Assembly (NCBI RefSeq): GCF_030270605.1
Contig: NZ_BSYJ01000006.1
Location: 186,001 to 250,000, forward strand
Length of the DNA stretch: 64,000 nt
DNA from: Biformimicrobium ophioploci
Lineage (GTDB): Bacteria > Pseudomonadota > Gammaproteobacteria > Pseudomonadales > Cellvibrionaceae
Direction of reading: 5' to 3'
The stretch's first letter is position 1; every line of letters starts with the position of its first letter. Shown piece by piece: positions 36,399 through 45,457 of the stretch. Position numbers and translations under genes: made by a program. A model generated the notes under the pieces. The model had not been told where the DNA came from. It ran no database searches and saw nothing but the letters and a program-made list of their open reading frames with translations.

Positions 36399-37851
36399 TA
36401 TCGCCCAGCTCGCGCCACAGGCTCTGTGGCAACAATTCGCGCGCCTGTGCGAGATACCGCGCCCGTCCAAGCACGAGGACAAGGTCGTAAAAGCCATTAT
36501 CGAATTTGCGACTAACCGCGGCCTGCATGTGCAGCAGGACAAGATCGGTAATGTCATCCTGAAAAAACCGGCCACACCGGGGATGGAAGACCGCGCACCG
36601 CTGGCAATGCAGTCCCATGTGGATATGGTGCCGCAAAAGAACGCCGACACCGAGCATGACTTTATCAATGACCCGATCCGCCCCTATATCGATGGCGACT
36701 GGGTAACGGCCGAGGGCACTACACTCGGTGCGGACAACGGTATTGGCGTAGCTGCGATTCTGGCCCTGCTCGACTCCCGTGATATTCCGCACGGGCCGCT
36801 GGAGGCCCTCCTGACCATCGACGAGGAGGCCGGCATGACCGGTGCCAGTAACCTGGAGCCGGGGTATTTTGACGCAGACCTGTTGTTGAATCTGGACACC
36901 GAGGACGAGGGCGAGCTTTACGTGGGCTGTGCCGGCGGCGTCGACGTCAATGTCAGCCTGCCCTACCAGCCTGAGCCTGTGCCGGCCGGCCACATCGCCC
37001 TGCAGCTCGCCGTGCGCGGCCTGCTTGGTGGCCATTCAGGCGTGGATATTCACCTTGAGCGCGGTAACGCCAACAAGATCGCAAACCGCATCATCGCATG
37101 CGCACTGGAGAAGGCGCCCTCCCTGCGCATTGCGGCACTGAATGGCGGTAGCCTGCGCAACGCGATTCCACGCGAGTCCTTCACCACCCTGGTGCTGGCG
37201 GAAGCGGATAAGCCCGCTTTTGAGACAGCATTCAACGACTGTGTGCAGGAAGTCGCGGCAGAACTCGGCAACGAGCCCAACCTTTCCGTCACCCTCGAAG
37301 CTGCCGATCGCCCGGCAACCATGCTGGATGCAGGGGCACAGGCCGCGCTGATCCGCGCCCTGCGCGTATGCCCCAACGGGGTGGCTCGCATGAGCCTCGC
37401 CCTCGAGGGTATCGTCGAGACTTCCAACAACATGGCCATCGTCAAGACCAGCGATGATGCGGTGCAGGTGCAGTGCCTGGTGCGCAGCCTGTCCAACTCC
37501 GCCCGCGATGAGCATGCGCAGAGCATTGCCGAACTGTTCCGCCTCGCCGGCGGAGAGGCCAGTATCGACAACAGCTATCCCGGCTGGACTCCGAATATGG
37601 ATTCGCCGCTACTGGCAATGATGAAGGACACCTTCCAGAAGCTGTACGGCAACGAACCGGCGGTAAAAGTGATCCACGCCGGGCTGGAGTGCGGTCTTCT
37701 GGGACATGTGTACCCGAACTGGGATATGGTGTCGTTTGGGCCCACGATTCGCCGCGCCCACTCCCCGGACGAAAAGGTGCATATCGAGAGTGTGGGCAAA
37801 TTCTGGGAGTACTTTATCGCGGTAGTCGGCGCCGTCCCCCGGGCCAGCTGA
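36391..37851 (+). CDS. pepD: Aminoacyl-histidine dipeptidase (peptidase D)
   Basis: A 486-residue M20 metallopeptidase, matching E. coli PepD in length (485). Zinc-site landmarks are QSHVDMVPQK (His), LGADNGIG (Asp), the Glu-Glu pair in IDEEAGMTG, LDTEDEGEL (Asp) and the C-terminal RRAHSPDEKV (His). The lid/dimerisation domain begins at LLGGHSGVDIH. It cleaves dipeptides such as carnosine and Xaa-His in the cytoplasm. It overlaps rnb by eight bases with the ribosome site AAGGAAG inside rnb. Confidence 0.95.
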   Translation: MSDIAQLAPQALWQQFARLCEIPRPSKHEDKVVKAIIEFATNRGLHVQQDKIGNVILKKPATPGMEDRAPLAMQSHVDMVPQKNADTEHDFINDPIRPYIDGDWVTAEGTTLGADNGIGVAAILALLDSRDIPHGPLEALLTIDEEAGMTGASNLEPGYFDADLLLNLDTEDEGELYVGCAGGVDVNVSLPYQPEPVPAGHIALQLAVRGLLGGHSGVDIHLERGNANKIANRIIACALEKAPSLRIAALNGGSLRNAIPRESFTTLVLAEADKPAFETAFNDCVQEVAAELGNEPNLSVTLEAADRPATMLDAGAQAALIRALRVCPNGVARMSLALEGIVETSNNMAIVKTSDDAVQVQCLVRSLSNSARDEHAQSIAELFRLAGGEASIDNSYPGWTPNMDSPLLAMMKDTFQKLYGNEPAVKVIHAGLECGLLGHVYPNWDMVSFGPTIRRAHSPDEKVHIESVGKFWEYFIAVVGAVPRAS

Positions 37852-38034
37852 GCAGGACCATTCAAGGGCACTCGTGAAGGGTGCCCCGAGCCAGTGCAGC
37901 AGGCGCGGCGCTGGCGCATTTCCCCCCATTTATTACCCCCAATTACCTCTTGCAAATTTCGCTAGTCGACGAATTGCGCTAAATCAAGAAATCCCCCGCC
38001 CATAAAGTAGGCAAATTACGCCGGCGTTCCGCCA

Positions 38035-38069
38035 TTTTCCACAGGAACTGTGGATAAGTCTGTGGCTAA
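38035..38069. other. Cluster of DnaA-box-like sequences
   Basis: TTTTCCACA (38035-38043) fits TTWTNCACA. TGTGGATAA (38049-38057) is the perfect box TTATCCACA on the other strand. TGTGGCTAA (38061-38069) has one mismatch. The last two are spaced 12 bp start to start and share orientation, and the first two flank a CCACAG/CTGTGG hairpin. No dnaA, gidA or rpmH is near. Confidence 0.6.
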
Positions 38070-38291
38070 CAATTGGGAATTGGCCCTCAGGCCCCGAAAT
38101 TCGGTGCCACCAGCGTTTTGTAGTTTTTTTAGCCACCAATGAAAAACCCATTATTTTCAATGACTTACGGAATTTTTACATTTTTTCTTGACAAAAACCG
38201 AAGCTAACTTCATTTCGCTCGCGACACCGGCGAAGCTTGTGGAAAGATTTTCTACGCTCGTACTATTTAGCTGGAGCCATCGTCATTGGAA

Positions 38292-38307
38292 CACCTGAAT
38301 TCAGGTG
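38292..38307. promoter_or_regulatory. 16-bp perfect palindrome upstream of TonB receptor
   Basis: CACCTGAATTCAGGTG is fully self-complementary and lies about 25 bp after the best promoter candidate (-10 TACTAT 38261-38266) and 219 bp before the receptor ATG. It could be a dimeric repressor operator. The regulator is unknown. Confidence 0.5.
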
Positions 38308-38525
38308 GCAAAACACGACAGCCATTTGAATTTATTGGGTTTTATCGCTCGCCCACCCCCTAAAACTGGCTGTAGATCCGTAAATTGCAGCCGGAGCCGT
38401 TGGCCGGTCCGAAACGGCGTGCTTTGCAACTCCCAACCAAACCCGAGGAAACAGCCGCTAACAGAGGCTTGCCCCGCTCGCTGTCGTCCTAAAATCTTCG
38501 GGTAACGTTGATTGAGCACATAAGA

Positions 38526-40598
38526 ATGACGCCCGGAAGCCGCCTGATTTTCAACCTCTGCCTGTTTGTTGTCCTGCTCGCCACAGTCACCGCCCCCGTG
38601 GCCGCACATGAACCGGAGGAAATGGAGGAAATGGAGGAAGTGGTTGTAGAAGGGCGAAGCACTACCCTGGTTGGGGAGGCGCGCTCTGCTTCAGAAGGTG
38701 TCATTGGCCAGGTCGATATCGAGCTAAGACCGCTGCTGAGGCCGGGTGACATCCTCGAGTCCATTCCCGGGATGATCGTCACCCAGCACAGTGGCTCCGG
38801 GAAATCCAACCAGATGTTCCTGCGCGGCTTCAACCTGGACCACGGCACCGATTTCGCCACCTGGATCGACGGCATGCCAGTGAATATGCGTACCCACGGG
38901 CACGGCCAGGGCTACACCGACATCAACTTCCTGATACCGGAAACCATCGAGACCCTACGTTTCGTCAAGGGCCCCTACCACGCCGAGCTGGGGGATTTCT
39001 CATCCGCAGGCGGCGCACATATCAGCACCTTCGACCGGATGCCGGACATCGGCCTGAAGCTGGGACTTGGGGAGGACGGCTACCGGCGTATGCTGGCCAC
39101 GGGCCACTTGGATGCGGACACGATCACCGTCTCAGGAGCATTGGAGGGCCAGTCTTACGATGGGCCATGGACGGATATTGATGAAGACGTAAATAAGATA
39201 AACAGCCTGCTGAAACTCAGCGGCCGCGATGGATCCCAGCATTGGGGCATCAGCGCCATGTACTATGACAACACATGGAACTCGGCCGACCAGATTCCGG
39301 CGCGGGCGGTAGCCCTGGGCCTCATTGATGAGCTTGGTTCTCTGGATGATTCACTGGGTGGAGAGTCGCACCGGGCCAGCCTCTCCGGCCACTACCAGCG
39401 CGATGCGGCGAATAGCAGCAGCACCTTCAACGCCTACCTGATCGATTACCGCATGCAGCTCTGGTCCAACTTTACCTACCTGCTGGATGCCCCTCTCCAG
39501 GGCGATCAGTTTGAACAATACGATGACCGCCTGATCCTCGGCGGCAGCGCCCAACACCAGTGGGGAGGAGGTTCCAGTGAGCAGTTTCTGCATCGCCTTG
39601 GGGCGGAACTGCGCCAGGATGACATCAAGGCAGTAGGTCTTTACCACAGCCACCAGCGCAGGCGCCTAGACTCCGTGCGTGAAGACAGCGTCGATGAGAG
39701 CAGTATCGGGATCTTCTACGAGCTGGAGTGGCAAGTGTCATCGCAATGGCGCAGCCTGCTCGGCATACGCGGGGATCACTACCGCTTTGATGTGCGCGCA
39801 GACAATGCAGCCAACTCGGGCAAACAATCGAGTAACATCCTCAGCCCCAAGTTCAGCCTGATCCGCGCGCTATCGGAAACCAGTGAAGCCTACCTGAGCG
39901 CCGGCCGGGGTTTTCATTCCAACGATGCGCGCGGCACTACCATCCGTATCGACCCGGCGACAGGCGAGCGCGCAGCGCGGGTGGACCCACTGGTGGCGTC
40001 AACTGGCGCGGAACTGGGATACAAGGCACTGTGGCTTGACGACTGGAATAGCGCCTTCGCGCTGTGGTATCTGGAGCTCGACTCGGAACTGCTGTTTGTC
40101 GGTGATGCGGGCAATACCGAGGCCAGCCGGCCGAGCAAGCGCTGGGGCCTCGAGCTCAACAACTATTTTGCCATCAATGAAACCTGGGCGCTCGAGGCAG
40201 ACTTCGCCTGGACGGATACAAAGTTTGCAGATCGCGCCCCGGAAGGAGATGACATTCCCGGCGCCATCCCGTTCGTCGCCACCGGCGCCATTACCGCTGA
40301 TCTCGCTGATGGCTGGTTCGGTTCATTCCGGGTGCGTCACTTCTCAGGTTTCCCGCTCATCGAAGATCGCAGTGAAGAATCCGATGGCTCTACCTTCGCG
40401 AGTCTGTCATTCGGCTGGAAAAGCGATACCTGGCGGCTGCAGGTCGATGCCCTGAACCTGTTCAATTCAGATGATCACGACATCGACTACTTTTACGCAT
40501 CGCGGCTGCCGGGGGAGCCCGCAGAAGGCATTGCGGACAACCATTACAAGGTGTTTGAACCGCGCCAGCTAAGGGCCTATATCGGCATTAGTTTCTAA
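38526..40598 (+). CDS. TonB-dependent outer-membrane receptor
   Basis: From ATG 38526 the product is 690 residues. The signal peptide ends near VAA, followed by a Glu/Met stretch (EPEEMEEMEEVVVEGR) that includes the TonB box. The plug (about 50-170) has DILESIPGMIVTQHSGSGKSNQ, FLRGFNLDHGTDFATWIDG and IETLRFVKGPYHAELGDFSSAGG. The barrel ends RAYIGISF with terminal Phe. MRTHGHGQGYTD in the plug is His-rich and could bind a metal (inference). The ligand is unknown; there is no transporter next to it. Confidence 0.92.
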   Translation: MTPGSRLIFNLCLFVVLLATVTAPVAAHEPEEMEEMEEVVVEGRSTTLVGEARSASEGVIGQVDIELRPLLRPGDILESIPGMIVTQHSGSGKSNQMFLRGFNLDHGTDFATWIDGMPVNMRTHGHGQGYTDINFLIPETIETLRFVKGPYHAELGDFSSAGGAHISTFDRMPDIGLKLGLGEDGYRRMLATGHLDADTITVSGALEGQSYDGPWTDIDEDVNKINSLLKLSGRDGSQHWGISAMYYDNTWNSADQIPARAVALGLIDELGSLDDSLGGESHRASLSGHYQRDAANSSSTFNAYLIDYRMQLWSNFTYLLDAPLQGDQFEQYDDRLILGGSAQHQWGGGSSEQFLHRLGAELRQDDIKAVGLYHSHQRRRLDSVREDSVDESSIGIFYELEWQVSSQWRSLLGIRGDHYRFDVRADNAANSGKQSSNILSPKFSLIRALSETSEAYLSAGRGFHSNDARGTTIRIDPATGERAARVDPLVASTGAELGYKALWLDDWNSAFALWYLELDSELLFVGDAGNTEASRPSKRWGLELNNYFAINETWALEADFAWTDTKFADRAPEGDDIPGAIPFVATGAITADLADGWFGSFRVRHFSGFPLIEDRSEESDGSTFASLSFGWKSDTWRLQVDALNLFNSDDHDIDYFYASRLPGEPAEGIADNHYKVFEPRQLRAYIGISF

Positions 40599-40637
40599 GC
40601 TGGCAAGGGGTGATGCCTGGCACCACCCCCACGCAGA

Positions 40638-42215
40638 TTATTCCCACTCGATGGTTGCGGGCGGCTTGCTGGAAACATCGTACACGACACGGGACACGTC
40701 CTCGATCTCGTTGATGATGCGGTTGGATACCTTCTCGATCAGCTCATAAGGCAGGTGCGCCCAGCGTGCGGTCATAAAGTCCACAGTTTCCACGGCGCGC
40801 AGGCCAATCACCCACGCATAGCGGCGGCCGTCGCCCACCACACCGACAGACTTGACCGGGATAAACACGGCGAAAGCCTGACTGGTCTTGTGGTACCAGT
40901 CGGCAGCGTGCAGCTCCTCCATAAAGATGGCATCGGCCTCACGCAGGATGTCCGCGTACTCTTTCTTCACCTCGCCAAGGATACGTACCCCCAGGCCAGG
41001 ACCCGGGAACGGATGGCGGTAGACCATGTCGTACGGTAACCCCAGCTCCAGGCCGATGGTACGCACCTCATCCTTGAACAGCTCGCGCAGCGGCTCCACC
41101 AGTTCAAAAGCCATGTCTTCCGGCAGGCCACCCACATTGTGGTGCGACTTGATCACATGCGCCTTACCGGTCTTGGCCGCGGCAGACTCGATCACGTCCG
41201 GGTAGATAGTGCCCTGCGCCAGGAACTTGACGTCGGTCAGCCTGGTCGCTTCCTGGTCGAACACCTCGATAAAGGTATTGCCGATGATCTTGCGCTTCTG
41301 TTCCGGCTCGTCGATGCCATCGAGACGCGACAGGAACAGGTCCTCCGCATTGGCGCGGATCACACGCACGCCCATATTGGCCGCGAACATTTCCATAACC
41401 TGCTCGCCCTCATCCTTGCGCAACAGGCCATTGTCCACAAACACACAGGTCAGCTGGTCGCCGATGGCGCGATGCAGAAGCGCCGCGACCACGGAAGAGT
41501 CGACACCTCCCGACAAGCCCAACAGCACTTTGCTGGAACCTACCTGCTCACGTACGCGCTCGATGGAATCCTCAATGATATTGGCCGGCGTCCACAGTGC
41601 TTCGCAACCGCAGATCTGCATTACGAAGTGCTCGTAGATACGCTTGCCCTGCAGGGTGTGGGTGACTTCCGGGTGGAACTGGACACCGTAGAAGCGACGC
41701 TCTTCATCGTACATGCCTGCGATAGGGCAGGACTCGGTCGAGGCCATCAGGCTGAAGCCCGCAGGCATCTCGGTAACCTTGTCACCGTGGCTCATCCATA
41801 CGTCCAGCAGGGATTCACCGGCGTGACCTACATGGTCCTTGATATCCGCCAGCAGGGAGGACTCACCCTCAGCCTTGACCTGCGCGTATCCGAACTCGCG
41901 AACAGTACTGCCCTGCACCTTGCCGCCGAGCTGCTCCGCCATGGTCTGCATGCCGTAGCAGATGCCAAGTACCGGAATACCCATTTCGAAGATTTCCTGC
42001 GCAGCGCGCGGCGAACCCGCCTCGGTAACCGACTCCGGGCCGCCAGCCAGGATAACGCCCTTCGGCGCATACTCGCGGATTTCTTCCGCGCTCATATCGA
42101 AGGCGCGGATTTCGGAGAATACGCCGATTTCACGCACGCGACGCGCAATCAGCTGAGTGTACTGGGAACCGAAATCCAGAATGAGAATCCGGTTAGCGTG
42201 AATATCCTGAGACAT
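40638..42215 (-). CDS. guaA: GMP synthase (glutamine-hydrolysing)
   Basis: From ATG 42215 the product is 525 residues, the same as E. coli GuaA. The class I glutamine amidotransferase has Cys86 (GICYGMQ), His181 and Glu183 (QFHPEV). The ATP-pyrophosphatase loop is SGGVDS at 235-240. The dimerisation domain ends in the typical KPPATIEWE. It converts XMP to GMP using glutamine and ATP. It lies 80 bp downstream of guaB with a hairpin between, the standard gua operon order. Confidence 0.98.
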   Translation of the reverse strand: MSQDIHANRILILDFGSQYTQLIARRVREIGVFSEIRAFDMSAEEIREYAPKGVILAGGPESVTEAGSPRAAQEIFEMGIPVLGICYGMQTMAEQLGGKVQGSTVREFGYAQVKAEGESSLLADIKDHVGHAGESLLDVWMSHGDKVTEMPAGFSLMASTESCPIAGMYDEERRFYGVQFHPEVTHTLQGKRIYEHFVMQICGCEALWTPANIIEDSIERVREQVGSSKVLLGLSGGVDSSVVAALLHRAIGDQLTCVFVDNGLLRKDEGEQVMEMFAANMGVRVIRANAEDLFLSRLDGIDEPEQKRKIIGNTFIEVFDQEATRLTDVKFLAQGTIYPDVIESAAAKTGKAHVIKSHHNVGGLPEDMAFELVEPLRELFKDEVRTIGLELGLPYDMVYRHPFPGPGLGVRILGEVKKEYADILREADAIFMEELHAADWYHKTSQAFAVFIPVKSVGVVGDGRRYAWVIGLRAVETVDFMTARWAHLPYELIEKVSNRIINEIEDVSRVVYDVSSKPPATIEWE

Positions 42216-42248
42216 ATTTTTTCTCAAAAAATTAAAGGTCAAATGCAA

Positions 42249-42268
42249 GGCGGGCCCTCAGGCCCGCC
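42249..42268 (-). other. Intercistronic hairpin between guaB and guaA
   Basis: GGCGGGCC (42249-42256) pairs perfectly with GGCCCGCC (42261-42268). Without a T-tail it is more likely an mRNA-stability or attenuation element than a full terminator. Confidence 0.55.
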
Positions 42269-42295
42269 AGAAATAATTCAAATAGCAACTGCCTG

Positions 42296-43780
42296 TTAGC
42301 GACCGCCGACTGGGTAGTTTGGCGCCTCTTTAGTGATGGTCACATCGTGTACATGGGATTCACCCATGCCCGCAGCGGTAACCCGCACAAACTCCGGACG
42401 GGTGCGCATGGTCTCGATATCGTTGCTGCCGGTGTAACCCATCGCAGAGCGCAGGCCGCCCATCATCTGATGCACGATGGCGGCGATCGGTCCCTTGTAA
42501 GGCACACGACCCTCGATTCCTTCTGGCACCAGTTTTTCCGCGCCCTTGCTGGCATCCTGGAAGTAACGGTCGGATGAACCCTGGGTGCGGCTCATGGCGC
42601 CCAGGGAGCCCATGCCGCGATAAGATTTGTAGGTACGGCCCTGGTACAGCTCTACCTCGCCCGGCGCTTCCTCGGTACCGGCAAACATGGAACCCATCAT
42701 TACCGAGCTGGCGCCGGCCACGATGGCCTTGGAGATATCACCGGAGAAACGAATACCGCCGTCAGCGATCAGCGGAACTCCGGTACCTTTCAGCGCGCCA
42801 GCGACTTCCGCAATCGCGGTAATCTGCGGCACGCCAACACCGGTAACAATTCGGGTAGTACAGATCGAGCCAGGACCAATACCGACTTTCACCGCATCCG
42901 CGCCCGCCTCGACCAGCGCCAGCGCTGCAGCGCCGGTGGCGATATTGCCGCCAATCACATCCACACCCGGGTGCATGCTCTTGATGCGCTTCACGCGGTC
43001 AATCACATTGAGGGAATGCCCGTGCGCGGTATCCACAACCAGCGCATCCACGCCAGCCTCAACCAGCGCCGCAACGCGGTCATCCGTATCCGGGCTGGTA
43101 CCGACAGATGCGCCAACACGCAGGCGACCGTCCGCATCCTTACAGGAGCTCGGGTACTGTTCTGCCTTGTTGAAGTCTTTGGTAGTGATCAGGCCACGCA
43201 ACTCAAACTTGTCGTTGACCACCAGCACACGCTCGATGCGATGCTTGTGCAGCAGGTGCTGGACCTCCTCTGCGCCAACGCCTTCGCGTACGGTTACCAG
43301 GCGCTCTTTCGGGGTCATTACGCTGGCGACAGGCAGGCTCATATCGGTCAGGAAACGCACATCACGGCCCGTGACAATACCCACCAGGTCTCCGTTTTCC
43401 AGCACAGGCACACCGGAGATCTGGTGCTGGCGCGTCAGTTCCGCCAGCTCGCTCACAGTGGCGCGGGCATCAATGGTGATCGGATCCTTGACCACACCGG
43501 CCTCGAACTTCTTGACCGCGCGCACTTCCCGCGCCTGATCCTCGATGCTCATGCTCTTGTGAATAATGCCGATGCCGCCCTCCTGCGCCAGGGCGATGGC
43601 CAGGCGCGCCTCTGTCACGGTATCCATGGCCGCGGACAGCATGGGGATATTCAGGGTGATATTGCGACTGAGCTTGGTTTGCAGGCTCACATCCTTGGCG
43701 GTGACCTCGGAATAGCCGGGCACCAGCAGGACGTCATCAAAAGTGAGGGCTTCGCGGGCGATGCGTAACAGATCGGACAT
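42296..43780 (-). CDS. guaB: IMP dehydrogenase
   Basis: A 494-residue enzyme from ATG 43780; a GTG six bases earlier is equally well placed behind GAGG. The TIM barrel is split by two CBS domains (about 97-205; [39 protein letters not shown]). The catalytic loop GPGSICTTR has Cys307, and the flap ends GSSDRYFQ. It oxidises IMP to XMP with NAD, the committed step to guanine nucleotides. The CBS domains usually bind ATP and GTP. Divergent from xseA. Confidence 0.97.
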   Translation of the reverse strand: MSDLLRIAREALTFDDVLLVPGYSEVTAKDVSLQTKLSRNITLNIPMLSAAMDTVTEARLAIALAQEGGIGIIHKSMSIEDQAREVRAVKKFEAGVVKDPITIDARATVSELAELTRQHQISGVPVLENGDLVGIVTGRDVRFLTDMSLPVASVMTPKERLVTVREGVGAEEVQHLLHKHRIERVLVVNDKFELRGLITTKDFNKAEQYPSSCKDADGRLRVGASVGTSPDTDDRVAALVEAGVDALVVDTAHGHSLNVIDRVKRIKSMHPGVDVIGGNIATGAAALALVEAGADAVKVGIGPGSICTTRIVTGVGVPQITAIAEVAGALKGTGVPLIADGGIRFSGDISKAIVAGASSVMMGSMFAGTEEAPGEVELYQGRTYKSYRGMGSLGAMSRTQGSSDRYFQDASKGAEKLVPEGIEGRVPYKGPIAAIVHQMMGGLRSAMGYTGSNDIETMRTRPEFVRVTAAGMGESHVHDVTITKEAPNYPVGGR

Positions 43781-43992
43781 TGACACCTAAACCTCAGAAT
43801 AAGGGTAAGAACGGTATCCGCTCTATTTTATCCCAGATACCAGTTTAGAGAAAAGCCCTATTTCGCTTTCGACCGAATTTCGGTACTAACTTCCTAAAAA
43901 GGGGGGCGATCTACCTTTACCCGTTGCCCTGCCACTGCAATGATGTGTCCCCCGACACATCATTCATCGATACGGACACCTCTGGTCACAAA

Positions 43993-45357
43993 ATGGACAG
44001 GCAAGCCCCGCAACGACAGGTCTTCTCAGTCAGTGAACTCAATCGCGAGGTCAAACAGCTGCTCGAAGGCAGCATTCCCCTGCTCTGGGTGAGTGGCGAG
44101 ATTTCCAACTTTGCCCGTCCTTCGTCTGGCCACTGGTACTTCACCCTGAAAGACAGCCGCGCGCAGGTGCGCTGCGCCATGTTCCGCGGTCGCAATATGG
44201 CTGTGCGGTTCGCGCCGCAAAATGGCCGCGAGGTCCTGATCCGCGCTAGGGTCAGTCTTTATGAGGGGCGTGGTGAATACCAGCTGATTGCGGAGCATAT
44301 GGAAGAAGCCGGCCACGGTGCATTGCAGCGCGAGCTCGAACTGCGCATGGCGAAACTGCGTGCAGAGGGCCTGTTTGCGCAGGAACGCAAGCGTCCGCTG
44401 CCGCAGTTGCCAATGCGCATTGGCGTGATCACCTCCCCTACCGGTGCTGCGGTAAGGGATATCATCCATGTGCTGGGCCGGCGCTGCCCGGCGGCAGAAA
44501 TCGGTATCTGGCCCGTTGCCGTGCAGGGCCAGGAGGCCGCGCCACAAATCGCCGCGGCCATACAGCGGGCCGCGGCCAGCGGCAGGCACGACCTGCTGAT
44601 CGTCGGCCGTGGTGGCGGATCACTGGAGGACCTCTGGCCGTTCAACGAGGAGATCGTGGCCCGTGCCCTGGCCGCCTGCCCCATTCCCACCATATCTGCA
44701 GTCGGCCATGAGACCGATACAACCATTGCCGACTTCGTGGCCGATGTCCGAGCACCAACCCCCTCCGCAGCGGCGGAAATCGCCAGCGCCAACGCGGCTG
44801 GCCTGTCAGAACAACTGCAGGATGTCACCGAGCGAATGGCACGCAGCATCCTCAACACACTGCGCCACCACGCCGAGCGCCTGCGCGGTATTCGCAATGC
44901 CCTGCGTCACCCGAGCGATCGCATAAACAGTGCCGCACAGCGTCTCGACCAATTGGAGCTGCGCCTCCGACGCGCCGCAAACCAGCGTATCGCTACTGGC
45001 CAGCACAAACTGGCTCAGGCCCGCGGCGTGCTCCATGCGCACAACCCCGGCATCCGCCTCGCTGCCGCACAGCGCCAGCTGTCATCGAGCCGGGATCGGC
45101 TCGCCACCGCGATCCGGCACCTGCTCAAGCTCCGCACCGGCAAACTCGAACGCAGCGCCCAGCTGCTGCACAGCGTGAGCCCGCTCGCAGTACTGGGGCG
45201 CGGCTACAGCATCGTGCTGGACAGCAATAACTCGGTCGTAACCGATGCCGCGCAGGTTAGCACCGGTGACCGCATTCGTGCGCGCGTCGCGCGGGGTGAA
45301 ATCGAGGCAGAAGTGGTCGGCACCGGCACTGCGGCAGCAGGACCCGAACAGAAATAA
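43993..45357 (+). CDS. xseA: Exodeoxyribonuclease VII large subunit
   Basis: From ATG 43993 the product is 454 residues, as in E. coli (456). The N-terminal OB fold spans about 10-100 (FSVSELNREVKQLLEG, PLLWVSGEISNF). The catalytic core has IGVITSPTGAAVRDI, GRGGGSLEDLWPFNEE and SAVGHETDTTIADFVAD. A long helical coiled-coil region from about 270 and the closing VLGRGYSIV motif follow. With XseB it degrades single-stranded DNA to oligonucleotides. An upstream TTG frame extension to 43924 lacks support. Confidence 0.96.
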   Translation: MDRQAPQRQVFSVSELNREVKQLLEGSIPLLWVSGEISNFARPSSGHWYFTLKDSRAQVRCAMFRGRNMAVRFAPQNGREVLIRARVSLYEGRGEYQLIAEHMEEAGHGALQRELELRMAKLRAEGLFAQERKRPLPQLPMRIGVITSPTGAAVRDIIHVLGRRCPAAEIGIWPVAVQGQEAAPQIAAAIQRAAASGRHDLLIVGRGGGSLEDLWPFNEEIVARALAACPIPTISAVGHETDTTIADFVADVRAPTPSAAAEIASANAAGLSEQLQDVTERMARSILNTLRHHAERLRGIRNALRHPSDRINSAAQRLDQLELRLRRAANQRIATGQHKLAQARGVLHAHNPGIRLAAAQRQLSSSRDRLATAIRHLLKLRTGKLERSAQLLHSVSPLAVLGRGYSIVLDSNNSVVTDAAQVSTGDRIRARVARGEIEAEVVGTGTAAAGPEQK

Positions 45358-45457
45358 TTCGGCCTTATATCCAGCACCGGCCTTATAACCTTTTTCGCTG
45401 CCATCTGGCCGGGACCAGTTTTACACTCCAACACATGTCCGGCTATTGGAGCCCGTC

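Larger units (their letters stand above)
37852..38525. other. 674-bp AT-rich intergenic region
   Basis: No gene is convincing here. From left to right it holds a hairpin after pepD (GGGCAC 37866-37871 with GTGCCC 37881-37886), DnaA-box-like sites (38035-38069), an AT-rich run to about 38210, a possible promoter TTGTGG-18-TACTAT (38237-38266), a 16-bp palindrome (38292-38307) and a leader of about 250 nt before the TonB receptor. A 102-codon leftward ORF (38301-38609) overlaps the receptor and has no supporting signal. Confidence 0.6.

Noticed and set aside
35220-36668. 482-codon minus-strand frame over rnb and pepD
   Set aside because: It crosses two solid genes and contains no known motif.
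38035-38210. Chromosomal replication origin
   Set aside because: Only three boxes are present, with no dnaA, dnaN, gidA or rpmH nearby; kept only as a DnaA-box cluster.
38340-38520. Cobalamin riboswitch upstream of the TonB receptor
   Set aside because: A GCAGCCGGAGCC stretch recalls the B12 box, but the other conserved core segments of the cobalamin aptamer are absent.
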